Source: Streptomyces sp. NBC_01465 (GTDB lineage: Bacteria > Actinomycetota > Actinomycetes > Streptomycetales > Streptomycetaceae). From it: a stretch of DNA of 64,000 nucleotides. The stretch spans positions 6,138,001 through 6,202,000 of the forward strand of contig NZ_CP109467.1 in assembly GCF_036227325.1 (NCBI RefSeq), read 5' to 3'. The notes under the pieces are model-generated. The model saw nothing but the letters and a program-made list of their open reading frames with translations. It made no database searches and was not told where the DNA came from. Below, piece by piece: positions 53,866-62,957 of this stretch. The translations under genes were made by a program, and so were the position numbers. Within the stretch, counting starts at the first letter, position 1. Each line of letters begins with the position of its first letter.

Positions 53866-54225
53866 ATGAACGCACGGGGGGCACTCGGGCGGTACGGCGA
53901 AGAGCTGGCGGTACGGACGCTGGCCGATGCCGGGATGACGGTCGTCGAGCGGAACTGGCGATGCCGGGCAGGGGAGATCGACATCGTCGCCGAGGACGGC
54001 GACGCACTGGTCGTCTGTGAGGTCAAGACCCGGAGGGAAGGGGCCTTCGAACACCCCATGGCGGGTGTCACCCCGGCCAAGGCGGACCGCCTCAGACGCC
54101 TGGCCGAGCTCTGGCTCGCACTCCACGGAGGACCGCCGCCCGGCGGTGTGCGCATCGACCTCGTCGGGGTGCTGCTGCCACGGCGCGGGGCGCCCGTCGT
54201 CGAGCACGCGCGGGGGGTGGCCTGA
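53866..54225 (+). CDS. YraN / UPF0102 endonuclease-fold protein
   Basis: The 119-residue protein has the restriction-endonuclease-like fold of UPF0102: [49 protein letters not shown]. The E-D-EVK catalytic triad (Glu in AGEIDIV, then EVK) is intact. The function is unproven, perhaps a Holliday-junction or recombination nuclease. comM follows after 1 nt and dprA after that, so a DNA-processing context is likely. Confidence 0.93.
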   Translation: MNARGALGRYGEELAVRTLADAGMTVVERNWRCRAGEIDIVAEDGDALVVCEVKTRREGAFEHPMAGVTPAKADRLRRLAELWLALHGGPPPGGVRIDLVGVLLPRRGAPVVEHARGVA

Positions 54226-54226
54226 G

Positions 54227-55843
54227 ATGGGCTTCGCACGTGCGTGCTCGGTGGCGCTGGTGGGCGTCGAGGGAGTGGTGGTCGAGGTCCAGGCCGACCT
54301 GGAACCGGGCGTCGCGACCTTCGCGCTGGTGGGGCTGCCGGACAAGAGCCTGGTGGAGAGCAGGGACCGGGTCAGGGCGGCGGTTTCGAACTCCGGCGCG
54401 GAGTGGCCCCAGAAGAAGCTGACGGTGGGTCTGAGCCCGGCGTCCGTACCGAAGGGCGGAAGCGGCTTCGACCTGGCCGTGGCCTGCGCGGTGCTGGGCG
54501 CGGCCGAACGGATCGACCCCAAGGAGATCGCCGACCTGGTCCTGATCGGCGAACTGGGTCTGGACGGCAGGGTCCGCCCGGTCCGGGGCATCCTGCCGGC
54601 CGTACTGGCCGCAGCGGAGGCGGGCTACCACCAGGTGGTGGTCCCCGAACAGACAGCAGGCGAGGCCTCGTTGGTCCCGGGCGTCTCGGTCCTCGGCGTA
54701 CGAAGCCTGCGCCAGCTCATCGCCGTACTGACGGGCGAACCGGTCCCGGACGAAGAACCGACAGAGCCGGGCCGCCCGGACGCGGGGCTGGCGGGACTTC
54801 TGGTGCCGGGTGCGGGGGTGGGGACGGGGCTGGCCGTGGATGCCGGAGGCCATGTACCGGACCTGGCCGACGTCGCAGGGCAGAAGACGGCGCGGACCGC
54901 GCTTGCGGTCGCGGCGGCAGGGGGACACCATCTGCTGCTGCACGGGCCGCCCGGAGCGGGCAAGACGATGCTCGCCGAGCGACTGCCCGCGATCCTGCCG
55001 CCGCTGACCAGGCAGGAGTCCCTTGAAGTGACCGCGGTGCACTCGGTGGCGGGGATCCTGCCACCGGGGGAGCCGCTGGTCAGGGCAGCTCCGTACTGCG
55101 CACCGCACCATTCGGCGACGATGCAGTCGCTGGTGGGCGGGGGCAACGGAATGCCGAGGCCGGGTGCGGTGTCACTGGCGCACAGAGGCGTTCTTTTTAT
55201 GGATGAGGCACCGGAATTCTCCGGACAGGCCCTGGACGCATTGCGGCAGCCTCTGGAGTCGGGACATGTGGTGATCGCCCGCAGCGCCGGGGTGGTGCGG
55301 CTGCCGGCCCGGTTCCTGATGGTGCTCGCTGCCAATCCGTGTCCCTGCGGCCGGCACGGGCAGCCGGACGGTTCGTGTGAGTGCCCGCCCTCTTCGGTCC
55401 GCCGCTATCAGGCACGACTGTCGGGGCCCCTGCTGGACCGGGTTGATCTGCGCGTCGGAGTCGAGCCCGTCCAGCGTGCGGATCTGATGGAACAGGGCGG
55501 GCGGGGAGAGCCCACCGAGGCCGTGGCACTCCGGGTGAGGGAAGCCAGGGAGCGGGCCACGGCACGGCTGGAAGGGACCCCGTGGACCACCAACAGTGAG
55601 GTGCCCGGGCACGAGCTGCGCACCCGATGGATGGTTTCGCCGGGGGCGCTGGCAGCCGCCGAACGGGACATGGAGAGGGGGCTGCTGACAGCCCGTGGCC
55701 TGGACCGGGTGCTGCGGGTGGCCTGGACCGTAGCGGACCTCAGGGGCCACGACCGTCCTGAGCCGGGTGACATCGACCTGGCCCTCCAATTGAGGACCGG
55801 AGTCGACCGGGGGGCGTTGGCGGTCATGGGGGAGGCGCTGTGA
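54227..55843 (+). CDS. ComM-like Mg chelatase-related AAA+ ATPase
   Basis: The 538-residue protein has an N-terminal Lon-protease-like S5 domain (FALVGLPDKSLVESRDRVRAAV; VGLSPASVPKGGSGFDLAVA), then an AAA+ module with Walker A GPPGAGKT near 245 and Walker B VLFMDEAPEF. A CPCG-X(n)-CECPP segment inside the module is a probable zinc site. ComM homologues are branch-migration helicases in natural transformation. The GTG of dprA overlaps its stop (GTGA). Confidence 0.93.
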   Translation: MGFARACSVALVGVEGVVVEVQADLEPGVATFALVGLPDKSLVESRDRVRAAVSNSGAEWPQKKLTVGLSPASVPKGGSGFDLAVACAVLGAAERIDPKEIADLVLIGELGLDGRVRPVRGILPAVLAAAEAGYHQVVVPEQTAGEASLVPGVSVLGVRSLRQLIAVLTGEPVPDEEPTEPGRPDAGLAGLLVPGAGVGTGLAVDAGGHVPDLADVAGQKTARTALAVAAAGGHHLLLHGPPGAGKTMLAERLPAILPPLTRQESLEVTAVHSVAGILPPGEPLVRAAPYCAPHHSATMQSLVGGGNGMPRPGAVSLAHRGVLFMDEAPEFSGQALDALRQPLESGHVVIARSAGVVRLPARFLMVLAANPCPCGRHGQPDGSCECPPSSVRRYQARLSGPLLDRVDLRVGVEPVQRADLMEQGGRGEPTEAVALRVREARERATARLEGTPWTTNSEVPGHELRTRWMVSPGALAAAERDMERGLLTARGLDRVLRVAWTVADLRGHDRPEPGDIDLALQLRTGVDRGALAVMGEAL

Positions 55844-57003
55844 CGGACGTGGGCGAGCAGGAGCGGATGGCGCGGGCGGCTCTTACCCGGGTTTTGGAGC
55901 CGGGGGAGGAAGTCGGGGGGCGGTGGGTGCGGGAGTTGGGGGCCGTCGAGGTCATGCGGAGGCTTTGTTGTGAGGAGGGGGAGGGGGAGGCGCTGCGGGG
56001 GGTGAGTGCGTATCGGCTCGGGGGGTATCGGTTGCGGGCTGTTGCGGCTGTGCCGAGGCGGGATCTGGAGGCTGTTGCGGCTGTCGGTGGGCGGTTTGTC
56101 TGTCCTGGGGATCAGGAGTGGCCGCGGCAGCTGGATGACCTGGGGGATGCCAGGCCGGTGGGGCTCTGGGTGCGGGGGCGACCCCATCTGCGGATGTGGG
56201 CGCTGCGGTCCGTCGCCGTGGTCGGGGCCAGGGCATGCACGCCGTACGGGGCGCACATGGCCGGCTCGCTGGGGTCGGGGCTTGCCGAGCGAGGATGGGT
56301 TGTCGTTTCGGGGGCCGCCTTCGGGGTCGACGGGGCCGCGCATCGCGGGGCGCTGGCCGCGGGCGGGGCCACGGTCGCCGTGCTTGCCTGCGGGGTCGAC
56401 CAGGTCTATCCGCGCGGGCACAGCGAGTTGATCGGGCGGATCGCGGAACAAGGTCTGGTGGTGGGCGAGTTGCCGCCCGGGGACCATCCGACGCCGAGCC
56501 GCTTCATCATGCGGAACCGGGTGATCGCCGCGCTCACCCGCGGCACGGTGGTCGTGGAGGCCGAGTACCGCTCGGGATCGCTGGTCACCGCCCGCAGCGC
56601 ACAGCGGCTCGGGCGCTTCACCATGGGAGTGCCGGGTCCTGTGACGAGCGGACTCTCGGCGGGCGTGCACGAACTCCTGCGCGGCGAGGGTGTGCTGGTG
56701 TCGGACGCGGACGAAGTGGTCGAGCTCGTCGGGGAGATCGGTGACCTCGCACCGGACCGGCGCGGGCCCGTACTGCCCAGGGATCTGCTCGATCCGGTCG
56801 CCGCGCGGGTGTTGGAGGCACTGCCGGCCCATGGGGCGGTGCGCGGACGGGACATCGCACGGGAGTCGGGGACCTCCGGCGACGAGGCGCTCGGGAGGCT
56901 GTACGAACTCCACTCGTTGGGGTTCGTCGAACGCCACGGCGACACCTGGAAGTTGGCGGCCGAAGCGACGCGGACCGGTGACGCGCGGCGAGGCGGTGCT
57001 TGA
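55840..57003 (+). CDS. dprA: DNA-processing protein DprA
   Basis: The 387-residue protein has a helical N-terminal region, the Rossmann fold ([97 protein letters not shown]), and a C-terminal winged helix (about 315-375). DprA loads RecA on incoming single strands. The first 110 codons use G and T in the third position far more than neighbouring genes do (runs of GGG, GTT, TGT). whiG follows directly, without the accessory genes I recall here in S. coelicolor. Confidence 0.94.
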   Translation: MTDVGEQERMARAALTRVLEPGEEVGGRWVRELGAVEVMRRLCCEEGEGEALRGVSAYRLGGYRLRAVAAVPRRDLEAVAAVGGRFVCPGDQEWPRQLDDLGDARPVGLWVRGRPHLRMWALRSVAVVGARACTPYGAHMAGSLGSGLAERGWVVVSGAAFGVDGAAHRGALAAGGATVAVLACGVDQVYPRGHSELIGRIAEQGLVVGELPPGDHPTPSRFIMRNRVIAALTRGTVVVEAEYRSGSLVTARSAQRLGRFTMGVPGPVTSGLSAGVHELLRGEGVLVSDADEVVELVGEIGDLAPDRRGPVLPRDLLDPVAARVLEALPAHGAVRGRDIARESGTSGDEALGRLYELHSLGFVERHGDTWKLAAEATRTGDARRGGA

Positions 57004-57190
57004 CCTGGGGCAATCGGGTGAAAAGGTAATGCCGATGACCTGCACGGTCCTCTCGGCATCGCCTCCCGGGTGGCAATGCCGGTACGGAAGCGAGCAGTCG
57101 CGATCCCATATCCTTCGCGCACTGCGACTCTTCAGTCACGCTACGCTCACAAGGATTCCCAGCTCACAGCAGAACGGCTCAAGGCAACGC

Positions 57191-58027
57191 ATGCCCCAGC
57201 ACACGTCCGGGTCCGACCGCGCGGCAGTGCCCCCCGCTGCCCGGGGTCACGACCGACCCGCCGCGCCATCGACCCTCGATGAGCTGTGGCGGTCGTACAA
57301 GACCACGGGCGACGGCAAGCTGCGGGATCAGCTGATCCTGCACTACTCGCCTCTGGTGAAGTACGTCGCGGGCCGGGTCAGTGTGGGGCTGCCGCCCAAC
57401 GTCGAGCAGGCCGACTTCGTCTCGTCGGGGGTCTTCGGACTCATCGACGCCATCGAGAAGTTCGACATCGAGCGGTCCATCAAGTTCGAGACATACGCGA
57501 TCACCCGTATCCGGGGCGCGATGATCGACGAACTCCGGGCGCTGGACTGGATTCCCCGGTCGGTGAGGCAGAAGGCGCGGGCCGTCGAGCGCGCGTACGC
57601 CACGCTGGAGGCGCAGCTGCGCCGCACTCCCTCGGAGGGGGAGGTCGCCGCGGAGATGGGCATCAAGGTCGAGGAACTGCACGCCGTTTTCAGCCAGTTG
57701 TCGCTGGCGAACGTGGTGGCCCTCGACGAGCTGCTGCACGTCGGCGGCGAGGGTGGTGACCGGCTGAGTCTGATGGACACCCTGGAGGACCACCACGCGG
57801 ACGACCCGGTGGAGGTCGCCGAGGACCGTGAGCTGCGGCGACTGCTCGCCCGGGCCATCAACACCCTCCCCGACCGGGAGAAGACCGTCGTCACGCTCTA
57901 CTACTACGAGGGCCTCACCCTGGCCGAGATCGGCAACGTACTCGGTGTGACCGAGAGCCGGGTCAGCCAGATCCACACGAAGTCGGTCCTCCAGCTGCGG
58001 GCGAAACTGGCCGACGTCGGGCGCTGA
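57191..58027 (+). CDS. whiG: sporulation RNA polymerase sigma factor WhiG
   Basis: The 278-residue FliA/WhiG-type sigma factor starts [12 protein letters not shown]. Region 2 contains [42 protein letters not shown] and [28 protein letters not shown]. Region 4 has [32 protein letters not shown], the -35 recognition helix. WhiG commits aerial hyphae to sporulation. The ATG at 57191 fits the known N-terminus. The 187-nt gap after dprA should hold its promoter, but I found no strong -35/-10. Confidence 0.97.
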   Translation: MPQHTSGSDRAAVPPAARGHDRPAAPSTLDELWRSYKTTGDGKLRDQLILHYSPLVKYVAGRVSVGLPPNVEQADFVSSGVFGLIDAIEKFDIERSIKFETYAITRIRGAMIDELRALDWIPRSVRQKARAVERAYATLEAQLRRTPSEGEVAAEMGIKVEELHAVFSQLSLANVVALDELLHVGGEGGDRLSLMDTLEDHHADDPVEVAEDRELRRLLARAINTLPDREKTVVTLYYYEGLTLAEIGNVLGVTESRVSQIHTKSVLQLRAKLADVGR

Positions 58028-58064
58028 GGGCGGAGCTGAATCGTCCCTGCCCGGTCTTGGTCCG

Positions 58065-58070
58065 TAGAGT
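58065..58070 (+). promoter_or_regulatory. candidate -10 box of the TetR gene
   Basis: TAGAGT, exactly 6 nt before the GTG at 58077, with no ribosome site close by. Confidence 0.4.
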
Positions 58071-58076
58071 GGAAAC

Positions 58077-58655
58077 GTGCCCAGGATTCGAGCGGCCTCC
58101 GTGGCCGAGCACCGGACCATGCAGCGCAGCGCTCTCCTCGACGCCGCACGCTCCCTGCTGTCCGAGGGCGGTACGGAGGCGCTGACCTTCCCCGCACTCG
58201 CGGAGCGCACCGGTCTCGCGCGGTCCTCCGTCTACGAGTACTTCCGCTCGCGTGCCGCGGTCGTCGAAGAACTCTGCGCCGCGGACTTTCCGGTCTGGGC
58301 TTCGGAGATCGAGGCCGCGATGGAGGGGGCCGCTTCGGCGGAGGGCAAGGTCGAGGCGTACGTACGCCAGCAGCTCGCGCTGGTCGGGGACCAGCGGCAC
58401 CGGGCCGTCGTCGCGATCTCGGCCAGTGAACTCGACGCCGGCGCACGGGAGAAGATCCGCGATGCGCACGGCGGGCTCATCGCCATGATCGTGGAGGCGC
58501 TGGAGGCCCTGGGACAGGAACAGCCCCGCCTCGCGGCGATGCTCCTGCAGGGCGTGGTCGACGCGGCGGTGCGACGGATCGAGGCGGGCGCGGAGAACCC
58601 CGGCGCGATCGCCGACGCGGCGGTCGCGATGGCTCTCGGCGGCGTACGGGGCTGA
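58077..58655 (+). CDS. TetR-family transcriptional regulator
   Basis: The 192-residue protein has a TetR helix-turn-helix at about 15-60 (ALLDAARSLLSEGGTEALTFPALAERTGLARSSVYEYFRSRAAVVEEL) and a helical effector domain. No obvious target operon is adjacent. Its last 179 bp are antisense to the long tail of the M23 peptidase gene. The GTG start appears leaderless. Confidence 0.9.
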   Translation: MPRIRAASVAEHRTMQRSALLDAARSLLSEGGTEALTFPALAERTGLARSSVYEYFRSRAAVVEELCAADFPVWASEIEAAMEGAASAEGKVEAYVRQQLALVGDQRHRAVVAISASELDAGAREKIRDAHGGLIAMIVEALEALGQEQPRLAAMLLQGVVDAAVRRIEAGAENPGAIADAAVAMALGGVRG

Positions 58656-59253
58656 GCCTCCCGCAGGCCCAGAGCGCCACCGCTGCCAGGAGCAGGGCGT
58701 GGGCCGGGGCGGTTGTCGTCGCGGCCAGGACCGGAGTGGTCCCGGTTTCCGGGACGCCGAAGACCGGGAGCAGCCGGGGCGGCGGCCTGCGCAGGAGCTC
58801 CGGGGGCAGCAGGGTCAGCGGGTCCAGATAGGTGTCCCCGTCCAGGAGACCCCAGTGCAGACAGGGCTCCGCGCAGTGGAAGGAGCCGGGGGAGAGCGTG
58901 GCGACCCGAGCGCCCGCCGTGACCTCGGCGCCCTTCTCCACCAGGGGCTCCACCGGTTCGTACGTCGTACGCAGCCCGGTGCCGGCCACCGTGATCGACA
59001 CCACCCCGCGTCCCGCCACCCGGCCAGCGAAGAACACCGTCCCCGCCGCCGCGGCCCGCACCGGAGCACCGGCCGGCGCCCCCAGGTCCACCCCGCGGTG
59101 GCCCGGACCGTACGCGGAGGTGGGCGGATCCCAGGCGCGGACGACGGCCGGCCGGTTCCCCACCGGCCAGCTCCGGTCGCCCGGGGCCTCCTCGGCCCCG
59201 GCCGGACCGGCGGCGGACAGCAGTAACAGCAGGCTCAGCATGATCAGGCGCAT
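58477..59253 (-). CDS. secreted M23-family peptidase with C-terminal membrane segment
   Basis: The 258-residue product has a signal peptide (MRLIMLSLLLLLSAAGPAGA), a LytM/M23 domain with the zinc motif GHRGVDLGAPAGAPVRA (HxxxD) and HWGLLDG (HxG-like), and a hydrophobic segment (about 183-196, ALLLAAVALWACG). After the membrane segment the frame runs on for about 60 residues of Arg, Pro and Ser, antisense to tetR for 179 bp. M23 proteins normally end soon after such an anchor, so the tail may follow loss of a stop codon. Homologues beside rpsB are common in Streptomyces. Confidence 0.8.
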   Translation of the reverse strand: MRLIMLSLLLLLSAAGPAGAEEAPGDRSWPVGNRPAVVRAWDPPTSAYGPGHRGVDLGAPAGAPVRAAAAGTVFFAGRVAGRGVVSITVAGTGLRTTYEPVEPLVEKGAEVTAGARVATLSPGSFHCAEPCLHWGLLDGDTYLDPLTLLPPELLRRPPPRLLPVFGVPETGTTPVLAATTTAPAHALLLAAVALWACGRLSPVRRREPSRPPRRRSRRGSPRPPRSVAPPRRPRPAGASPRGGAVPVPGPPAPPRSWR

Positions 59254-59522
59254 ACGGAAACCGTCCCCCGAAACGCCCCCGAGCGTGCGGGCCTGTGGAC
59301 GGCCGGACGGTTGTGGACATCGCCGTCACCCGGCACTCATCGGGTCCCGTACACTTCTTGTGGCGATCCGGGTCACCGGGTCGACTTCGCACGCCCCCCA
59401 CCAACCCTTTCTGAGCGGTCGGTGGACGCGCCTCTCGGTCCCTTGTGGCACGGCGCGAAGGGGCGTCAGGCGCGACCGCAATCCTGCGGACGCGACAACC
59501 GAGCACCTCAAGGAGTACGGCC

Positions 59523-60464
59523 ATGGCCGTCGTCACGATGCGGGAGCTGCTGGAAAGCGGCGTCCACTTCGGTCACCAGACCCGTCGTTGGAACCCGAAG
59601 ATGAAGCGCTTCATCTTCACGGAGCGCAACGGCATCTACATCATCGACCTTCTCCAGTCGCTGTCGTACATCGACCGCGCCTACGAGTTCGTCAAGGAGA
59701 CCGTCGCGCACGGCGGCTCCATCATGTTCGTCGGCACCAAGAAGCAGGCGCAGGAAGCGATCGCCGAGCAGGCGACGCGCGTGGGCATGCCCTACGTCAA
59801 CCAGCGCTGGCTCGGCGGCATGCTGACCAACTTCTCCACCGTCTACAAGCGCCTTCAGCGTCTGAAGGAGCTTGAGCAGATCGACTTCGAGGACGTCGCA
59901 GCCTCGGGTCTCACCAAGAAGGAGCTCCTGGTCCTCTCGCGCGAGAAGGCCAAGCTGGAGAAGACCCTCGGTGGTATCCGTGAGATGTCGAAGGTTCCCA
60001 GCGCCGTCTGGATCGTCGACACCAAGAAGGAGCACATCGCCGTCGGCGAGGCTCGCAAGCTGAAGATCCCGGTCGTCGCGATCCTCGACACCAACTGCGA
60101 CCCCGACGAGGTCGACTACAAGATCCCGGGCAACGACGACGCGATCCGCTCCGTCACCCTGCTCACCCGCGTGATCGCCGACGCCGTCGCCGAGGGCCTC
60201 ATCGCCCGCTCCGGCGCTGCGACCGGCGACCAGAAGCCGGGCGAGAAGGCCGCCGCCGAGCCGCTCGCCGAGTGGGAGCGCGACCTGCTCGAGGGCGAGA
60301 AGAAGGCCGACGAGAAGGCTGACGAGGCTCCGGCCGCCGCTGAGGCGCCCGCCGCCGAGGCCGCTGCCGAGGTCGTCGAGGCCCCCGCCGCCGAGGTCGA
60401 GGCCCCCGCGGCCGAGGCCCCGGTCGCCGAGGCCCCGGCCGCGGACGCTGCTGAGCAGGCCTGA
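59523..60464 (+). CDS. rpsB: 30S ribosomal protein S2
   Basis: The 313-residue protein has standard S2 segments ([81 protein letters not shown]). About 65 extra residues at the end are Ala/Glu/Pro-rich, a common actinobacterial extension. The ATG follows AAGGAG. TACACT at 59349 may be a -10 of its promoter, but no -35 was found. Confidence 0.97.
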   Translation: MAVVTMRELLESGVHFGHQTRRWNPKMKRFIFTERNGIYIIDLLQSLSYIDRAYEFVKETVAHGGSIMFVGTKKQAQEAIAEQATRVGMPYVNQRWLGGMLTNFSTVYKRLQRLKELEQIDFEDVAASGLTKKELLVLSREKAKLEKTLGGIREMSKVPSAVWIVDTKKEHIAVGEARKLKIPVVAILDTNCDPDEVDYKIPGNDDAIRSVTLLTRVIADAVAEGLIARSGAATGDQKPGEKAAAEPLAEWERDLLEGEKKADEKADEAPAAAEAPAAEAAAEVVEAPAAEVEAPAAEAPVAEAPAADAAEQA

Positions 60465-60485
60465 CCTTCACAGGTTCGGTAGTTG

Positions 60486-60513
60486 ACGGCGGGGGCCCAC
60501 CGGCCCCCGCCGT
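60486..60513 (+). terminator. hairpin between rpsB and tsf
   Basis: ACGGCGGGGGCC (60486-60497) and GGCCCCCGCCGT (60502-60513) form a perfect 12-bp stem with a CACC loop and no T run. It may partly terminate or set the rpsB:tsf ratio. Confidence 0.65.
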
Positions 60514-60556
60514 TCACCCGTAGATCTTTCAGACTTCGAGAGAGAATTTCAGGATC

Positions 60557-61393
60557 ATGGCGAACTACACCGCCGCTGACGTCAAGAAGCTCCGCGAGCT
60601 CACCGGCGCCGGCATGATGGACTGCAAGAAGGCGCTCGACGAGGCCGACGGCAACGTCGACAAGGCCGTCGAGGCGCTCCGTATCAAGGGCCAGAAGGGC
60701 GTCGCCAAGCGCGAGGGCCGCTCTGCCGAGAACGGTGCCGTCGTCTCCGTCATCTCCGACGACAAGACCTCCGGCGTTCTGCTCGAGCTCAAGTGCGAGA
60801 CGGACTTCGTCGCCAAGGGTGACAAGTTCCAGGCCGTCGCGAACGCGCTCGCCGCTCACGCCGCCGCGACCAACCCGGCCGACCTGGCCGCGCTGCTCGC
60901 CTCCGAGATCGAGGCCGGCAAGACCGTCCAGGCGTACGTCGACGAGGCCAACGCCACGCTCGGCGAGAAGATCGTCCTGGACCGCTTCGCGCAGTTCACC
61001 GGCGGCTACGTCTCCGCGTACATGCACCGCACCATGCCCGACCTGCCCCCGCAGATCGGTGTTCTGGTCGAGCTGGACAAGGAGAACGCCGAGGTCGCCA
61101 AGGGCATCGCGCAGCACATCGCCGCCTTCGCGCCGAAGTACCTCACCCGTGAGGACGTTCCGGCCGAGGTCGTCGAGACCGAGCGTCGCGTCGCCGAGGA
61201 GACCACCCGCGCCGAGGGCAAGCCCGAGGCCGCGCTCCCGAAGATCGTCGAGGGTCGCGTGAACGGCTTCTTCAAGGACGCCACGCTCCTCGGTCAGCCG
61301 TACGCCCTCGACAACAAGAAGTCCGTCGAGAAGGTACTGCAGGAGGCCGGTGTCACCCTGAAGCGCTTCTCGCGCATCAAGGTCGGCATCTGA
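60557..61393 (+). CDS. tsf: translation elongation factor Ts
   Basis: The 278-residue EF-Ts exchanges GDP on EF-Tu. N-terminal UBA-like [34 protein letters not shown], then [15 protein letters not shown], are family signatures. Length is normal. The ATG at 60557 lies behind a modest AGGA. Confidence 0.97.
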   Translation: MANYTAADVKKLRELTGAGMMDCKKALDEADGNVDKAVEALRIKGQKGVAKREGRSAENGAVVSVISDDKTSGVLLELKCETDFVAKGDKFQAVANALAAHAAATNPADLAALLASEIEAGKTVQAYVDEANATLGEKIVLDRFAQFTGGYVSAYMHRTMPDLPPQIGVLVELDKENAEVAKGIAQHIAAFAPKYLTREDVPAEVVETERRVAEETTRAEGKPEAALPKIVEGRVNGFFKDATLLGQPYALDNKKSVEKVLQEAGVTLKRFSRIKVGI

Positions 61394-61479
61394 GTCCGGT
61401 CGTCGACCGACCCAGGACCCCGATAGGGTCTGAAGCAGTCGGCCGCGTACGCGCAGGGCGACCGCAGATCTGACGAGGA

Positions 61480-61523
61480 GGCCATTGCCGCACAGGGAAC
61501 CGCAAGGACCCCGGGCAATGGCC
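61480..61523 (+). terminator. hairpin in the pyrH leader (terminator or attenuator)
   Basis: GGCCATTGCC (61480-61489) pairs perfectly with GGCAATGGCC (61514-61523). The flanks GAGGA and TTCTTC extend the stem with wobble pairs, and a T-rich CTTCTTCGTATGTGT follows. It lies 28 nt before the pyrH ATG. Confidence 0.7.
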
Positions 61524-61551
61524 TTCTTCGTATGTGTACGAGGAGATCCCC

Positions 61552-62316
61552 ATGGAACAGGCCGATAAAGCCGACATCACGAGCGACGGCAAGAAGCGCG
61601 GCCGCTTCATGCTGAAGCTGTCCGGCGAGGCGTTCGCCGGCGGCGGCGGACTCGGCGTCGACCCCGACGTCGTCCACGCCGTAGCCCGCGAGATTGCCGC
61701 GGTCGTCCGTGACGGCGCGGAAGTCGCGGTCGTCATCGGCGGCGGCAACTTCTTCCGCGGCGCCGAGCTGCAGCAGCGCGGCATGGACCGGGCACGCTCC
61801 GACTACATGGGCATGCTCGGTACGGTCATGAACTGCCTCGCCCTCCAGGACTTCCTGGAGAAGGAAGGCATCGACTCCCGCGTCCAGACCGCCATCACGA
61901 TGGGCCAGGTCGCGGAGCCGTACATCCCGCTGCGTGCCGTACGGCACCTGGAGAAGGGCCGCGTCGTCATCTTCGGCGCCGGTATGGGCATGCCGTACTT
62001 CTCCACCGACACCACCGCCGCCCAGCGCGCGCTGGAGATCGACGCCGAAGTCATGCTCATGGGCAAGAACGGTGTCGACGGGGTCTACGACTCCGACCCC
62101 AGGACCAATCCGGACGCGGTGAAGTTCGACGCGCTCGAGTACAACGAGGTCATCACCCGCGACCTGAAGGTGGCGGACATGACGGCCATCACCCTCTGCC
62201 GGGACAACGACCTCCCCATCCTGGTCTTCGAGTTGCTCACCTCGGGCAATATCGCCCGTGCCGTCAAGGGTGAGAAGATCGGGACGCTGGTGAACGGCCA
62301 GGGAACCCGGGCCTGA
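61552..62316 (+). CDS. pyrH: UMP kinase
   Basis: The 254-residue amino-acid-kinase-fold enzyme phosphorylates UMP to UDP. Motifs are [48 protein letters not shown], and [24 protein letters not shown]. The ATG at 61552 has GAGGAG eight bases upstream. A GTG at 61534 would add six residues but has no ribosome site. frr follows 83 nt later. Confidence 0.96.
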   Translation: MEQADKADITSDGKKRGRFMLKLSGEAFAGGGGLGVDPDVVHAVAREIAAVVRDGAEVAVVIGGGNFFRGAELQQRGMDRARSDYMGMLGTVMNCLALQDFLEKEGIDSRVQTAITMGQVAEPYIPLRAVRHLEKGRVVIFGAGMGMPYFSTDTTAAQRALEIDAEVMLMGKNGVDGVYDSDPRTNPDAVKFDALEYNEVITRDLKVADMTAITLCRDNDLPILVFELLTSGNIARAVKGEKIGTLVNGQGTRA

Positions 62317-62399
62317 CCGGGGCATGGACAAAGCCCTGCCGGTCGGACACCGTGCAGGGAAGACGCGGGTTTACCTCTCTCAACATGCAGGAGCAAGTG

Positions 62400-62957
62400 G
62401 TGATCGAAGAGACCCTCCTCGAGGCAGAGGAGAAGATGGAGAAGGCCGTCCTGGTCGCCAAGGAGGACTTCGCCGCGATCCGCACCGGCCGTGCGCACCC
62501 GGCGATGTTCAACAAGATCGTGGCGGACTACTACGGTGCCCTCACCCCGATCAACCAGCTGGCCTCGTTCTCGGTTCCCGAGGCGCGGATGGCCGTGGTG
62601 ACCCCGTTCGACAAGAGCGCGCTGCGCAACATCGAGCAGGCGATCCGTGACTCGGACCTCGGCGTCAACCCGAGCAACGACGGCAACATCATCCGTGTGA
62701 CGTTCCCGGAGCTGACCCAGGACCGCCGCAAGGAGTACATCAAGGTCGCCAAGACCAAGGCCGAGGACTCCAAGATCTCGATCCGCTCCATCCGCCGCAA
62801 GGCGAAGGAGACCCTCGACAAGCTCGTCAAGGACAAGGAGTCCGGCGAGGACGAGGTCCGCCGTGCCGAGAAGGAGCTCGACGACACCACCGCGAAGTAC
62901 GTCGCGCAGGTGGACGAGCTGCTGAAGCACAAGGAAGCCGAGTTGCTCGAGGTCTGA
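62400..62957 (+). CDS. frr: ribosome recycling factor
   Basis: The 185-residue protein splits post-termination ribosomes with EF-G. It shows [65 protein letters not shown] and [33 protein letters not shown]. The GTG at 62400 follows GGAGC and gives the standard 185 residues. The stop overlaps the cdsA start by one base. Confidence 0.96.
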   Translation: MIEETLLEAEEKMEKAVLVAKEDFAAIRTGRAHPAMFNKIVADYYGALTPINQLASFSVPEARMAVVTPFDKSALRNIEQAIRDSDLGVNPSNDGNIIRVTFPELTQDRRKEYIKVAKTKAEDSKISIRSIRRKAKETLDKLVKDKESGEDEVRRAEKELDDTTAKYVAQVDELLKHKEAELLEV

